Assembly: GCA_937922005.1 (NCBI GenBank)
Contig: CAKZWV010000032.1
Span: 1-29,126, forward strand
Reading direction: 5' to 3'
DNA length: 29,126 nt
DNA from: an uncultured Clostridia bacterium
GTDB lineage: Bacteria > Bacillota > Clostridia > Saccharofermentanales > DTU023
Under the pieces are notes generated by a model, which saw only the letters and a list, made by a program, of their open reading frames with translations, did no database searches and had not been told where the DNA came from. This document shows positions 21,923 through 29,126 of this stretch, one piece after another. Numbering within the stretch: position 1 is the stretch's first letter; each line of letters starts with the position of its first letter. A program made the position numbers and the translations under genes.

Positions 21923-23752
21923 ATGGTAGAACATTATGCTGAACGAGACCTGGCTCTTGCCCAGGACCTGGCCATCTTAGACCAAATTTACGAGAAGAGG
22001 ACCGAGGATCGGGGCCAAAGGGCCTGCTTTTACTTCTTAGGAATTGGGGGCATTTCCATGAGTGCCCTTGCTAAAATCATCCCTCACCTTCTTCCCTGCT
22101 CGGTATGGGGTTCTGACCACAACCCAAGCGAGATGGTGGTAAATTTGCAGGGAATATTTGGGGAAGACCAGGTTAAGGTTGGGGATGATCCGACCCATTT
22201 ACGGGAAAGTCAAGCTGAGGCCCTAATTTACACCTTGGCGATCAGTCCGGACAACCCCATTCTTGTTGCTGCAAAGGAGATGGGGATCCCGACCATTTTG
22301 AGGGATCATTTTCTCGGCTGGATCAACCGCCTCTTCCCCCGGGTCATTAATGTGTCGGGAACCAATGGGAAAACGACCACAACCGGTCTTTTATCTCATA
22401 TTATGGTCGCAGATGGGATAGACCCCCTGGTGCACTTGGGGGCCACTTACCGGGAATTTGTGGATGGAAATGTTCGCTTGCCTGAGGGGAATCGCCATGA
22501 GCTGATGATTTCTGAGGCTTGCGAGTACCAGGGGTCTTTTTTGAGTTTTTACTCGACTACGGCCATCCTTTTAAATATTGCTCATGACCACCTGGATAGC
22601 TATCCCCAGCTAGATGATGCCATCCGTACCTTTGTCGAGTATGGGCTTCGCCTGCCTGAGGGTGCTCAACTGGTGGTGCCAGCCTTTGATGGGCCCATTC
22701 TACGGATGTTTGAGGATACCCGCTTGGTAGATCGGGTTAGGGATGAGCATTTGCACCCTGTCTGGTATCAGCGGATTTTGCCGGAAAAAGAGGTAGAAAT
22801 GGAGAGAGCGCGGCAAACTGGAGTAGGGACTGGAACTGGGGCTGTGACTGACGCTGGGGCAGGAGCAGGTATTGGGGCTGTGACTGGCGCTGGAGCAGGA
22901 GCTGGAACTGGGGCTGTGACTGGCACCGGAGCAGAATCTGCTGCTGCCGTAGCCTCTCCCTCTCTCCTCTCCTACTCTCATAAAGAATTACTGTCTCTCC
23001 TCCCTGAAGAAGGACAAAGACTGGTCCGGAAGGGGATTTTGACCGGGGTGCCAGAATATTTGGCAGTCCATCTTAGGCCCAGTGATTTAGCGTCAGGAGC
23101 TTATCAGTTTGACCTCTACCAAGCCCAGAAGACGGACCAAGGGGCTGACACCAAAGCCCAGGTGGATAACCACTCCTATGCCTTGGTCGGTCACTTCTCT
23201 CTGCGCATTCCTGGCATCTATAATGTAGAGAATGCCCTAGCGGCCATGACAGCTGCTTTAATCAATGGGGCAAAGCTTTCTTCCCTAACCCAGGAAGTGG
23301 CGAATTTTGCGGGCTGCGATGGACGCTTCCAGCATCTTGGGACCTTCCATGGAGCGGAAGTCATTTTAGACTATGCCCACCATCCAGACTCCTTGGACCT
23401 AGTCATCCAGGCCGCTCGTAATTATGCCCCCGGCAAGAAGATTATCCTGGCCTTCCAGCCCATAACCCATACAAGGGCCCGAGAATTTGCCCAAGAGTAC
23501 GCTAAAGCACTGGCCAAAGTGGATCTGCCGATTATCCTGGAGGTCTACGATACCCGAGAAAAAGATCAATCTTTCTCTTCGGCCCAACTGGTTGACCTTT
23601 GTCAAAAGACTAATCCCCAAGCAACTTTTCTTCCCGACCGCAAGGCCCTATGGAACTTTTTAGGGACGCAGGATATATCGGATGGAACTTGCATCTTTGT
23701 CGTTGGAACACAAAGTCAGTTAGTAAAGCCTTCGGACTTGGATCCAATTTAG
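21923..23752 (+). CDS. murC: MurC-type Mur ligase with repeat insertion
   Basis: 609 residues; ATG with GAGGGAG upstream. All three Mur ligase domains are visible. The N-terminal UDP-binding segment is FYFLGIGGISMSALA (about 37-51). The P-loop is VSGTNGKTTTT (144-154), followed by SEACEYQGSFLSF and ILLNIAHDHLDSY (197-227) of clostridial MurC. The C-terminal part has RIPGIYNVENALAA, ILDYAHHPDS and AFQPITHTRAREF. MurC adds L-alanine to UDP-MurNAc in wall synthesis. Oddities: the P-loop has GTN where MurC normally has GTH; GRF replaces the usual RRF; and an insertion (about 290-420), partly three 12-residue Gly/Thr/Ala repeats, lengthens it from the usual 450 residues. It may be a second, specialised MurC rather than the sole enzyme. 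It follows arcC by 76 bases and may be cotranscribed. Confidence 0.75.
   Translation: MVEHYAERDLALAQDLAILDQIYEKRTEDRGQRACFYFLGIGGISMSALAKIIPHLLPCSVWGSDHNPSEMVVNLQGIFGEDQVKVGDDPTHLRESQAEALIYTLAISPDNPILVAAKEMGIPTILRDHFLGWINRLFPRVINVSGTNGKTTTTGLLSHIMVADGIDPLVHLGATYREFVDGNVRLPEGNRHELMISEACEYQGSFLSFYSTTAILLNIAHDHLDSYPQLDDAIRTFVEYGLRLPEGAQLVVPAFDGPILRMFEDTRLVDRVRDEHLHPVWYQRILPEKEVEMERARQTGVGTGTGAVTDAGAGAGIGAVTGAGAGAGTGAVTGTGAESAAAVASPSLLSYSHKELLSLLPEEGQRLVRKGILTGVPEYLAVHLRPSDLASGAYQFDLYQAQKTDQGADTKAQVDNHSYALVGHFSLRIPGIYNVENALAAMTAALINGAKLSSLTQEVANFAGCDGRFQHLGTFHGAEVILDYAHHPDSLDLVIQAARNYAPGKKIILAFQPITHTRAREFAQEYAKALAKVDLPIILEVYDTREKDQSFSSAQLVDLCQKTNPQATFLPDRKALWNFLGTQDISDGTCIFVVGTQSQLVKPSDLDPI
22832..22939 (+). 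repeat. Three 36-bp tandem repeats inside the MurC-type gene
   Basis: Units begin at 22832, 22868 and 22904 and encode GTGAVTDAGAGA, GIGAVTGAGAGA and GTGAVTGTGAES. The unit length keeps the frame, so copy number could vary between strains without breaking the gene. Confidence 0.85.
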
Positions 23753-23857
23753 AAGAGCGCCCTACAGCACCAAGGCTCCTAGGTCTGTTAGTAACTGCTG
23801 ACTTTACGGCCTTAGCTAACATAACAGGACTATAAAATCGATATAATCCCAATAAAA

Positions 23858-23905
23858 AAGCCCATGGCTTGTATGTAGATAACAAATCATACCTGTCATG
23901 GGCTT
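23858..23905. terminator. Bidirectional terminator between the MurC-type gene and ftsH
   Basis: Nine-base arms AAGCCCATG/CATGGGCTT and an inner stem GTATG/CATAC share one hairpin. The plus strand continues GTTGTTTTTT and the minus strand TTTTTTATT. The genes on both sides converge on it. Beyond it the gap 23753-23954 holds no gene. Confidence 0.85.
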
Positions 23906-23936
23906 GTTGTTTTTTAGGGGAAAGAGTCTTCCTTGG

Positions 23937-23966
23937 AGCTTACTTAGAGGAAGCTTACTTAGAGGA
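23937..23966 (-). repeat. 15-bp tandem duplication spanning the ftsH stop codon
   Basis: On the minus strand GCTTCCTCTAAGTAA (Ala-Ser-Ser-Lys-stop) occurs twice head to tail, so the real stop is followed in frame by a copy of the last four codons and a second stop. Confidence 0.8.
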
Positions 23967-26033
23967 AGCGTCCGTAGAGGAGTCTTTGGAAGAAGCGTCT
24001 TTCGAAGAAGAACCTTTCTTAGAAAAATCTTTTGAAGAAGAAGCTTTTGTAGAGGAATCCTTCGTGGAGGAATCATCCGACGAGGAGTCTGTTTCCGAAG
24101 ATCTGGAAGTTTCTTCTTGACTGGCCGATTCTGACCCTCCTAAGACAAATTGTCCTTCAGGGGCTGGCTTATAATCCGCTGCATAGGCCTTGTAGATTTC
24201 CTCAAACTCGGGACCTTCAATCTTTTCCTTCTCCATTAGAGCCTTGCTTAATTCATCTAAAAGCTTACGGTTTTTCTGGAGTATCTGTTTCGTAGCTTCA
24301 TAAGCTTCGTTGATAATCCGGCTGACTGCGTCATCCGCCTTTGACAGGTAGGCTTGGCTATAGGAAGGGCCTGCAGGATAGCCAGCAGTGGCAAATCCTG
24401 GATCGTCATCATCGCTAAAGACAAAGTGGCCGAGCTCCTTGCTCATCCCGTATTTAGTGACCATTTCCCTAGCGATGGCATTAGCCGACTGAAGATCGCT
24501 ATAGGCTCCCGTGCTGATATCGTCTTGGGTCAGCTCCTCAGCAGCCCGCCCGCCGAGGGCATGTTTGATCTGGACAATCAGGTCATTGGATCCGATGAAG
24601 CTTTGGTCATCTACAGGTCTTTGGGCTGTATAGCCGCCAGCGCTACCAGCCGGGATAATCGAAATTCTCTCGATTTTCTGACGATTCGATAAGTAACGGA
24701 GGACAATAGCATGGCCAGCCTCATGGTACGCAGTCAGAGATTTTTCTTTTTCAGACATGATCCGGCTCTTTTTCTCCGGTCCCACGGTTACTTTGAAGAC
24801 AGCATCTGCGATATCTTGGTAGGATATATCGGGAGCTGACTTGGAGGCCGCAGTCAGAGCAGCCTCATTTAAGAGGTTGGCAAGATCTGCACCCGTGAAG
24901 CCTGGGGTTATTTTAGCGATATTTTCTAAGTTGACGTCAGGAGACAGAGGCTTGTTCCTAGCATGAACCTTGAGAATTTCCTTCCGGCCTGCCTGGTCAG
25001 GCTTCATAACCGTAATCCGACGGTCAAAACGGCCTGGACGAGTTAAGGCAGAATCTAGGATATCGGGACGGTTGGTGGCCGCCATAACAATGACCCCACT
25101 GTTGCCTTCAAAGCCATCCATTTCAACCAGTAACTGGTTGAGGGTCTGCTCTCTTTCATCGTGGCCACCGCCAAAACCAGAACCCCGGTGACGCCCAATG
25201 GCATCAATTTCATCAATGAAGATGATTGATGGGGCCCGTTTTTTGGCCTCGTCAAAGAGATCTCTAACCCGGGAGGCACCGACGCCTACAAACATCTCCA
25301 TGAACTCGGAACCAGAAATGGTAAAGAAGGGAACGCCAGCCTCTCCGGCCACAGCCCGGACCAATAGGGTTTTACCAGTACCCGGCGCTCCTACTAAAAG
25401 GATACCCCGGGGAACCTTGGCACCTAACTTGGTATATTTTTCAGGATTCTTCAGGAAATCTACAATTTCTTTGAGTTCCTCTTTTTCTTCCTCAGCACCG
25501 GCAACATCATCAAAAGTCGTGGTATTCTTCTTCGGATTAACCAACTTGGCCCGACTCCGGCCAAAGTTCATGGCCGACTTGCCTTCCATGCCATTCGTCC
25601 GATTAAAGGTAACCCACATGAAGAAGCCCATGCCACCTAGCATGAGTAAAATCAGCATCAAATTAAAGAGGGAGCTCACATCCACGGGTTGCTTGTAATC
25701 AAGACTTTCGAGATGCTTGTCCTCCACAGCCTTAGAGAGGCGCTGGTAAACTTCCGGAATCATCATCGTGTGAATATTCCGACTATTGACCCGACCAGGA
25801 ACCAAGATAGACCGTCCATTGACTGTCTGTTTTGCTGCCTTATACTGCAATTCCAGCTTGGTGGAATTCAAGACGGCAGACTTCACCTTTCCTTGGTCAA
25901 CGTCTTGGAACATCTGGGAAAGGCTAATGTCCTGGTTCATCCGACTGTTGTTCTGGAAAAAGAAAGCCGATCCTAAAATGATTGCTATAATGATGAGATA
26001 AAAAGCCAAACCATTCGATTTTTGCTTATTCAC
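23955..26033 (-). CDS. ftsH: ATP-dependent membrane zinc protease FtsH
   Basis: 692 residues from a GTG at 26033 with AAGGAGG about 11 bases upstream; no earlier or nearer ATG fits. Two membrane helices (about 8-26 and 122-141) flank a small outer domain. The AAA module has Walker A GAPGTGKT (215-222), Walker B IFIDEID (271-277) and an arginine-finger region TRPGRFDRR. The zinc protease motif is HEAGH (437-441). It degrades misfolded membrane proteins and short-lived regulators. The last 50 or so residues are a Ser/Lys/Asp/Thr-rich tail (SSKD-type repeats) longer than in most homologues. The stop codon lies inside a duplicated 15-base unit. It follows hpt by 84 bases, as in many Firmicutes. 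Confidence 0.97.
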   Translation of the reverse strand: MNKQKSNGLAFYLIIIAIILGSAFFFQNNSRMNQDISLSQMFQDVDQGKVKSAVLNSTKLELQYKAAKQTVNGRSILVPGRVNSRNIHTMMIPEVYQRLSKAVEDKHLESLDYKQPVDVSSLFNLMLILLMLGGMGFFMWVTFNRTNGMEGKSAMNFGRSRAKLVNPKKNTTTFDDVAGAEEEKEELKEIVDFLKNPEKYTKLGAKVPRGILLVGAPGTGKTLLVRAVAGEAGVPFFTISGSEFMEMFVGVGASRVRDLFDEAKKRAPSIIFIDEIDAIGRHRGSGFGGGHDEREQTLNQLLVEMDGFEGNSGVIVMAATNRPDILDSALTRPGRFDRRITVMKPDQAGRKEILKVHARNKPLSPDVNLENIAKITPGFTGADLANLLNEAALTAASKSAPDISYQDIADAVFKVTVGPEKKSRIMSEKEKSLTAYHEAGHAIVLRYLSNRQKIERISIIPAGSAGGYTAQRPVDDQSFIGSNDLIVQIKHALGGRAAEELTQDDISTGAYSDLQSANAIAREMVTKYGMSKELGHFVFSDDDDPGFATAGYPAGPSYSQAYLSKADDAVSRIINEAYEATKQILQKNRKLLDELSKALMEKEKIEGPEFEEIYKAYAADYKPAPEGQFVLGGSESASQEETSRSSETDSSSDDSSTKDSSTKASSSKDFSKKGSSSKDASSKDSSTDASSK

Positions 26034-26117
26034 AGGCTTTTTCTCCTCCTTATCTTTGTTTCTATGTTTTTTAATTTCTTGCTATGATTCCATGGATTTT
26101 AACTGCCACAAATATTC

Positions 26118-26651
26118 CTAATCTTCCAGGATATGGCAGCGATGGATCTCGGGAAGGTTTCTAAACTGGTCATTGTAATCCAGTCCATAGCCCACTAAAA
26201 AGTCATTTTCTACTTCCCTGCCTATATAATCGACATCAATTTTAGCCGTTCTTGCACAAGCTTTGTCTAAAAGGCAGCAAAGGCGAATGGATTGTGGCCC
26301 CCGAGCTGTCAAGATGGGAACAAGGCGAGACAGAGTCAGCCCCGTATCGATGATATCTTCCACCAAAATGAGGTTTTTCCCTTCCACAGAATTGTGAGTA
26401 TCATGGTTGATCCGAACTTCCCCAGTGCTAGAAGCCCCCTGGTAGCTTGATACATCCATGAAATCCAACTCTACCTCCCTGTCAACAGCCCGGCAGAGGT
26501 CGGCCATAAAAATAGCGGCCCCCCGGAGGATGGTCACAAAGGTTAGCTTCGTTCCTTTCGGATAGTCTGCCTCTATCTGGCGGGCCACCCCCTGCACGAG
26601 ATCCGCAATTTCCTGTTGAGAAATAACGATTTCTCCCAATTGTACTTTCAT
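26118..26651 (-). CDS. hpt: Hypoxanthine phosphoribosyltransferase
   Basis: 177 residues; ATG at 26651 with AAGG eight bases upstream and a better AGGAG further off. It salvages hypoxanthine and guanine to IMP and GMP with PRPP. The PRPP-binding signature is LILVEDIIDTGLTLSRL (about 94-110), with LTFVTILRGAAIFMADL (about 37-53) and the purine-side region DVDYIGREVENDFLVGYGLDYN (about 138-159). Length is standard. It lies between sua5 and ftsH on the minus strand. In many Firmicutes the order is tilS-hpt-ftsH; tilS is missing from this spot. Confidence 0.95.
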   Translation of the reverse strand: MKVQLGEIVISQQEIADLVQGVARQIEADYPKGTKLTFVTILRGAAIFMADLCRAVDREVELDFMDVSSYQGASSTGEVRINHDTHNSVEGKNLILVEDIIDTGLTLSRLVPILTARGPQSIRLCCLLDKACARTAKIDVDYIGREVENDFLVGYGLDYNDQFRNLPEIHRCHILED

Positions 26652-26715
26652 AAGGCCGACCTTCTCCTCTCACGCCATGTAGTCCACCTAATATAGCACA
26701 TTTCTTGCAAAATAC

Positions 26716-27924
26716 CTAGGGATCTTGCCTAGGCGGGGGAGCAGGTTTGGCGGCCTTCATCAAGCGATTTTGATAGGCCAGACCCAAGCTACTGTCGCCA
26801 ACCAATTCTGCCAGAATCTGCTTGGCCCCTAAATTATCAAACTTCCGGAAGCTTGCAAACAGCCCCCGAGTCGCACTGAGGGGGCCCGTAAAGGTCTCTA
26901 CGCCCATGAATCCCGCTGCAAGATCTTGTGCCAGTTGTTCTCGAACAAATAATCCCGTCTCTAAAGGATCCATATTCTTGCTCTTTAAGAGTTCTTTAAC
27001 CTCAGCTGCTGTGGCCCCAGCTGGTAAGACATAAACTTGGGCCATAGGAGCGTAGTGTCGGTATTTCATGCCCGGGGCCTTGGGGGCCCGTTCCCGGTGG
27101 GAGGGCATAGGAACAGGGATCTTGGTCTGATGATGGAGCCAGGGTTCCAATTCTTTATATCCAATGGCACCGGGACGAAGAATCACAGGTTCTGGAACAG
27201 TGAGATCTAAGACGGTCGACTCCACCCCAATCTCACAGGGCCCTGTATCCAGAATATAAGCAACTTGATCTTTGAGATCTTGGTAGACGTGGTCAGCCTG
27301 GGTAGGACTTGGTTTACCGGATAAATTAGCCGAAGGAGCTACCAGGGGACAGCCGCTCTCTTCAATAAGTAGACGAGCCGCCCAGTTTGCAGGAAAACGG
27401 ACAGAAATCGTATCTAGGCCTGCACTGATCCGTGCCGGCATCTGTGGATTTCTCCACAACACCAGCGTCAATGGGCCAGGCGCCAAGGCCTCAAAGAGGG
27501 TATAAGCCAGGTCGGGAATCTGGATGGCAATCTGCTCCAAATCATCCAAATGGCTGAGGTGGACAATAAGCGGGTTATCCTGGGGCCGGTGTTTTGCTTC
27601 ATAAATCCCCAAAATAGCCTGATCATCCAAGGCGTTGGCTCCAAGGCCATAGACAGTCTCCGTCGGAAAAGCCACCAGTTTTCCCTGGCGAATGGCCTCG
27701 GCAGGTCCTTGCAAGAGAGCCTTTGCTCGGGCTAAAGGCTCAGCCCCAAGTTCTTGAAAATCCGACCGCAAGTCCCGGGATTCCAAGGGGAGATCACGTA
27801 AAAAACGAAGATCAACTAAAGGGTTAGTGGCAAGGGGGGCGGGATTATTTGTTGAAGACATTGTTGAAGAATTCTTAAAAGGATGCTTGGAAGGATCGTT
27901 TAAAAAATGACTTGCAAAAGACAT
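26716..27924 (-). CDS. sua5: L-threonylcarbamoyladenylate synthase (Sua5/YwlC type)
   Basis: 402 residues. The ATG at 27924 overlaps the prfA stop (TAATG), so it is probably translationally coupled; only a weak AGG is near. It makes threonylcarbamoyl-AMP for the t6A modification at position 37 of ANN-decoding tRNAs. The YrdC domain spans about 75-255: AFPTETVYGLGANA, the KHRPQDNPL substrate loop, LAPGPLTLVL, the VAPSANLSGKPSPT motif, and GVESTVLDL. The C-terminal Sua5 domain (about 285-390) begins APGMKYRHYAP, which marks the long Sua5 form rather than short TsaC. An N-terminal extension of about 70 residues, low in complexity at first, is longer than usual. A start at the internal Met22 is possible but has no ribosome site. 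Confidence 0.93.
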   Translation of the reverse strand: MSFASHFLNDPSKHPFKNSSTMSSTNNPAPLATNPLVDLRFLRDLPLESRDLRSDFQELGAEPLARAKALLQGPAEAIRQGKLVAFPTETVYGLGANALDDQAILGIYEAKHRPQDNPLIVHLSHLDDLEQIAIQIPDLAYTLFEALAPGPLTLVLWRNPQMPARISAGLDTISVRFPANWAARLLIEESGCPLVAPSANLSGKPSPTQADHVYQDLKDQVAYILDTGPCEIGVESTVLDLTVPEPVILRPGAIGYKELEPWLHHQTKIPVPMPSHRERAPKAPGMKYRHYAPMAQVYVLPAGATAAEVKELLKSKNMDPLETGLFVREQLAQDLAAGFMGVETFTGPLSATRGLFASFRKFDNLGAKQILAELVGDSSLGLAYQNRLMKAAKPAPPPRQDP

Positions 27925-29048
27925 TACTTGCCTGCTGGGGAAGAGCCTTGATCTTCTCCTTCGCCCCGGGCCATGGCGCTCGCTTCCACAGCGTCTTCAT
28001 GGGCCTTAGCTTGAAGGCTGGTGATGAATTCATCCAGATCACCGGCCAAAACGCTATCAAGCTGATAGCTAGTCACATTAACACGGTGGTCGGTCACCCG
28101 ACTCTGGGGGAAGTTGTAAGTCCGGATCCGCTCCGATCGGTCGCCTGAGCCAATTTGGCTGTGACGGGCACCTGCTATTTCGCTATCTTGCTTTTGCTTT
28201 TCCAAGGCGTAAAGGCGGGAACGGAGGATTTTGAAAGCTCGATCCTTGTTCTTATACTGGCTCCGCTCATCCTGACAGGTGACGACGATTCCTGTGGGGA
28301 AGTGGGTAATCCGGATGGCTGACGAAGTTTTGTTAACATGCTGGCCACCGGCGCCAGAGGACCGGTAGACATCAATCTGGATATCCTTGGGATCGATATC
28401 TACTTCTACATCATCTACTTCAGGTAAGACAGCCACTGTAACCGTAGAAGTGTGAATCCGTCCGCCAGCTTCGGTCTCCGGAACCCTTTGAACCCGATGG
28501 ACCCCACTTTCAAACTTTAAATAGCTATAGGCATTTTTCCCCTTAATTTCCAAGACGGCCTCTTTCACCCCGCCAAGCTCCGTGCCGTTATAACTGATCA
28601 GATCATGGTTCCAGCCCATATTGGTCGCATAGTAACGGTACATTTGGAGGAGTTCACTAGCAAAGAGGGCGGCCTCCTCTCCCCCTGCCCCGGGGCGGAT
28701 TTCTAGAATGACGTTCTTTTCATCATTAGGATCTTTGGGAACCAGGAGTTTTTCAAGATTTCTCTCTTCTTTTTCGTAGTTTTCCTCAGCTTCATTGAGC
28801 TCTTCTCTCGCTAATTCCTTAAACTCCTGGTCATCGCTCTCGGTGATAAGCTCTTTGCTCTCTTCGATGGTTTGGGCCAAAGCTTTCAGGTGATTAATGG
28901 CCTTAACGATGGGCTCTAAATCACTAAATTCTTGTGAAACCTTGATATATCGCTCCTGGTCTTTGATCACTGAGGGGTCAGCCAGCTCTTTGACGAGTTC
29001 TTGATAGCGGTCAAGGGTGCTATCTAATTTGCTCAAATCTAAATTCAT
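27924..29048 (-). CDS. prfA: Peptide chain release factor 1
   Basis: 374 residues; ATG at 29048 with AAAGGAT six bases upstream. It releases nascent chains at UAA and UAG. The RF1 stop-reading PxT tripeptide is PET in RVPETEAGGRIHTS, and the peptidyl-hydrolysis GGQ lies in SSGAGGQHVNKTSSAIRITH. The RF1 signature SERIRTYNFPQSRVTDHRV is present. The N-terminal domain is a charged helical bundle of normal length. It is the first complete gene of the minus-strand prfA-sua5-hpt-ftsH run. The PrmC methylase that modifies the GGQ glutamine is usually next to prfA; it is not downstream here. A short Ser/Gly/Glu tail ends the protein. Confidence 0.97.
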   Translation of the reverse strand: MNLDLSKLDSTLDRYQELVKELADPSVIKDQERYIKVSQEFSDLEPIVKAINHLKALAQTIEESKELITESDDQEFKELAREELNEAEENYEKEERNLEKLLVPKDPNDEKNVILEIRPGAGGEEAALFASELLQMYRYYATNMGWNHDLISYNGTELGGVKEAVLEIKGKNAYSYLKFESGVHRVQRVPETEAGGRIHTSTVTVAVLPEVDDVEVDIDPKDIQIDVYRSSGAGGQHVNKTSSAIRITHFPTGIVVTCQDERSQYKNKDRAFKILRSRLYALEKQKQDSEIAGARHSQIGSGDRSERIRTYNFPQSRVTDHRVNVTSYQLDSVLAGDLDEFITSLQAKAHEDAVEASAMARGEGEDQGSSPAGK

Positions 29049-29069
29049 AATTCTATCCTTTTTCGTATC

Positions 29070-29125
29070 AATGCAAAATAATAAGTAAATATGCAGGAAT
29101 GCTAAATAATAAGTGAATGTGTAGG
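29070..29125. repeat. Two 28-bp direct repeats upstream of prfA
   Basis: Units at 29070-29097 and 29098-29125 differ at only about four positions and share the core AAATAATAAGT. The window ends at the second copy, so the array may go on. It lies 22 bases upstream of the prfA start codon, in its leader or promoter region. Confidence 0.6.
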
Positions 29126-29126
29126 G

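Noticed and set aside
22832..22939. CRISPR-like array
   Set aside because: The repeats are directly adjacent with no unique spacers and encode an in-frame linker.
23780..23823. Inverted repeat TGTTAG...CTAACA after the MurC-type gene
   Set aside because: The loop is long, no T-tail follows, and the strong bidirectional terminator just downstream explains the region.

Overview
The window reads as chromosomal DNA of a low-to-moderate GC Gram-positive (Firmicutes, probably Clostridia-like) bacterium. Supporting signs are strong Shine-Dalgarno sites (GGAGG types), frequent TTG/GTG starts, U-tailed hairpin terminators, FtsH next to hypoxanthine phosphoribosyltransferase, and a clostridial-style MurC. 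I cannot name the species. The standard genetic code fits: TAA, TAG and TGA are all used as stops.

Left part (1-12.4 kb, all minus strand). A secreted protein with an InlB-type repeat runs off the left edge. Next come two monocistronic genes for cytoplasmic proteins that each look like a pair of PRC-barrel domains. Then there is a PilM-PilN-PilO type IV pilus assembly platform with its own promoter and terminator. The last block is a three-gene operon of unusually large pilins: a GspK/PilA-like pilin, a pilin fused to a von Willebrand A domain, and a pilin fused to a lectin-like domain. The last two recall the modular adhesive minor pilins PilB and PilC of Streptococcus sanguinis.

Middle (12.5-18.2 kb, minus strand). 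Directly upstream of the pilin operon lies a sensory operon. It encodes a NarL/LuxR-type response regulator whose mRNA may be leaderless, a 1137-residue seven-helix sensor whose kinase-like part has lost the catalytic histidine, and a conventional HisKA_3 histidine kinase. The layout suggests a three-component system controlling the pili. That link is inference from position.

Right part. Divergent from the regulator, on the plus strand, is the arginine deiminase pathway (arcA, arcB, arcC), with hairpins between the genes. It is followed by a divergent MurC-type ligase carrying a 36-bp tandem repeat. A bidirectional terminator separates this from a minus-strand housekeeping block transcribed prfA-sua5-hpt-ftsH, which enters from the right edge. 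No tRNA, rRNA, CRISPR array, insertion sequence or phage gene was seen. No gene-free gap exceeds about 300 bases.
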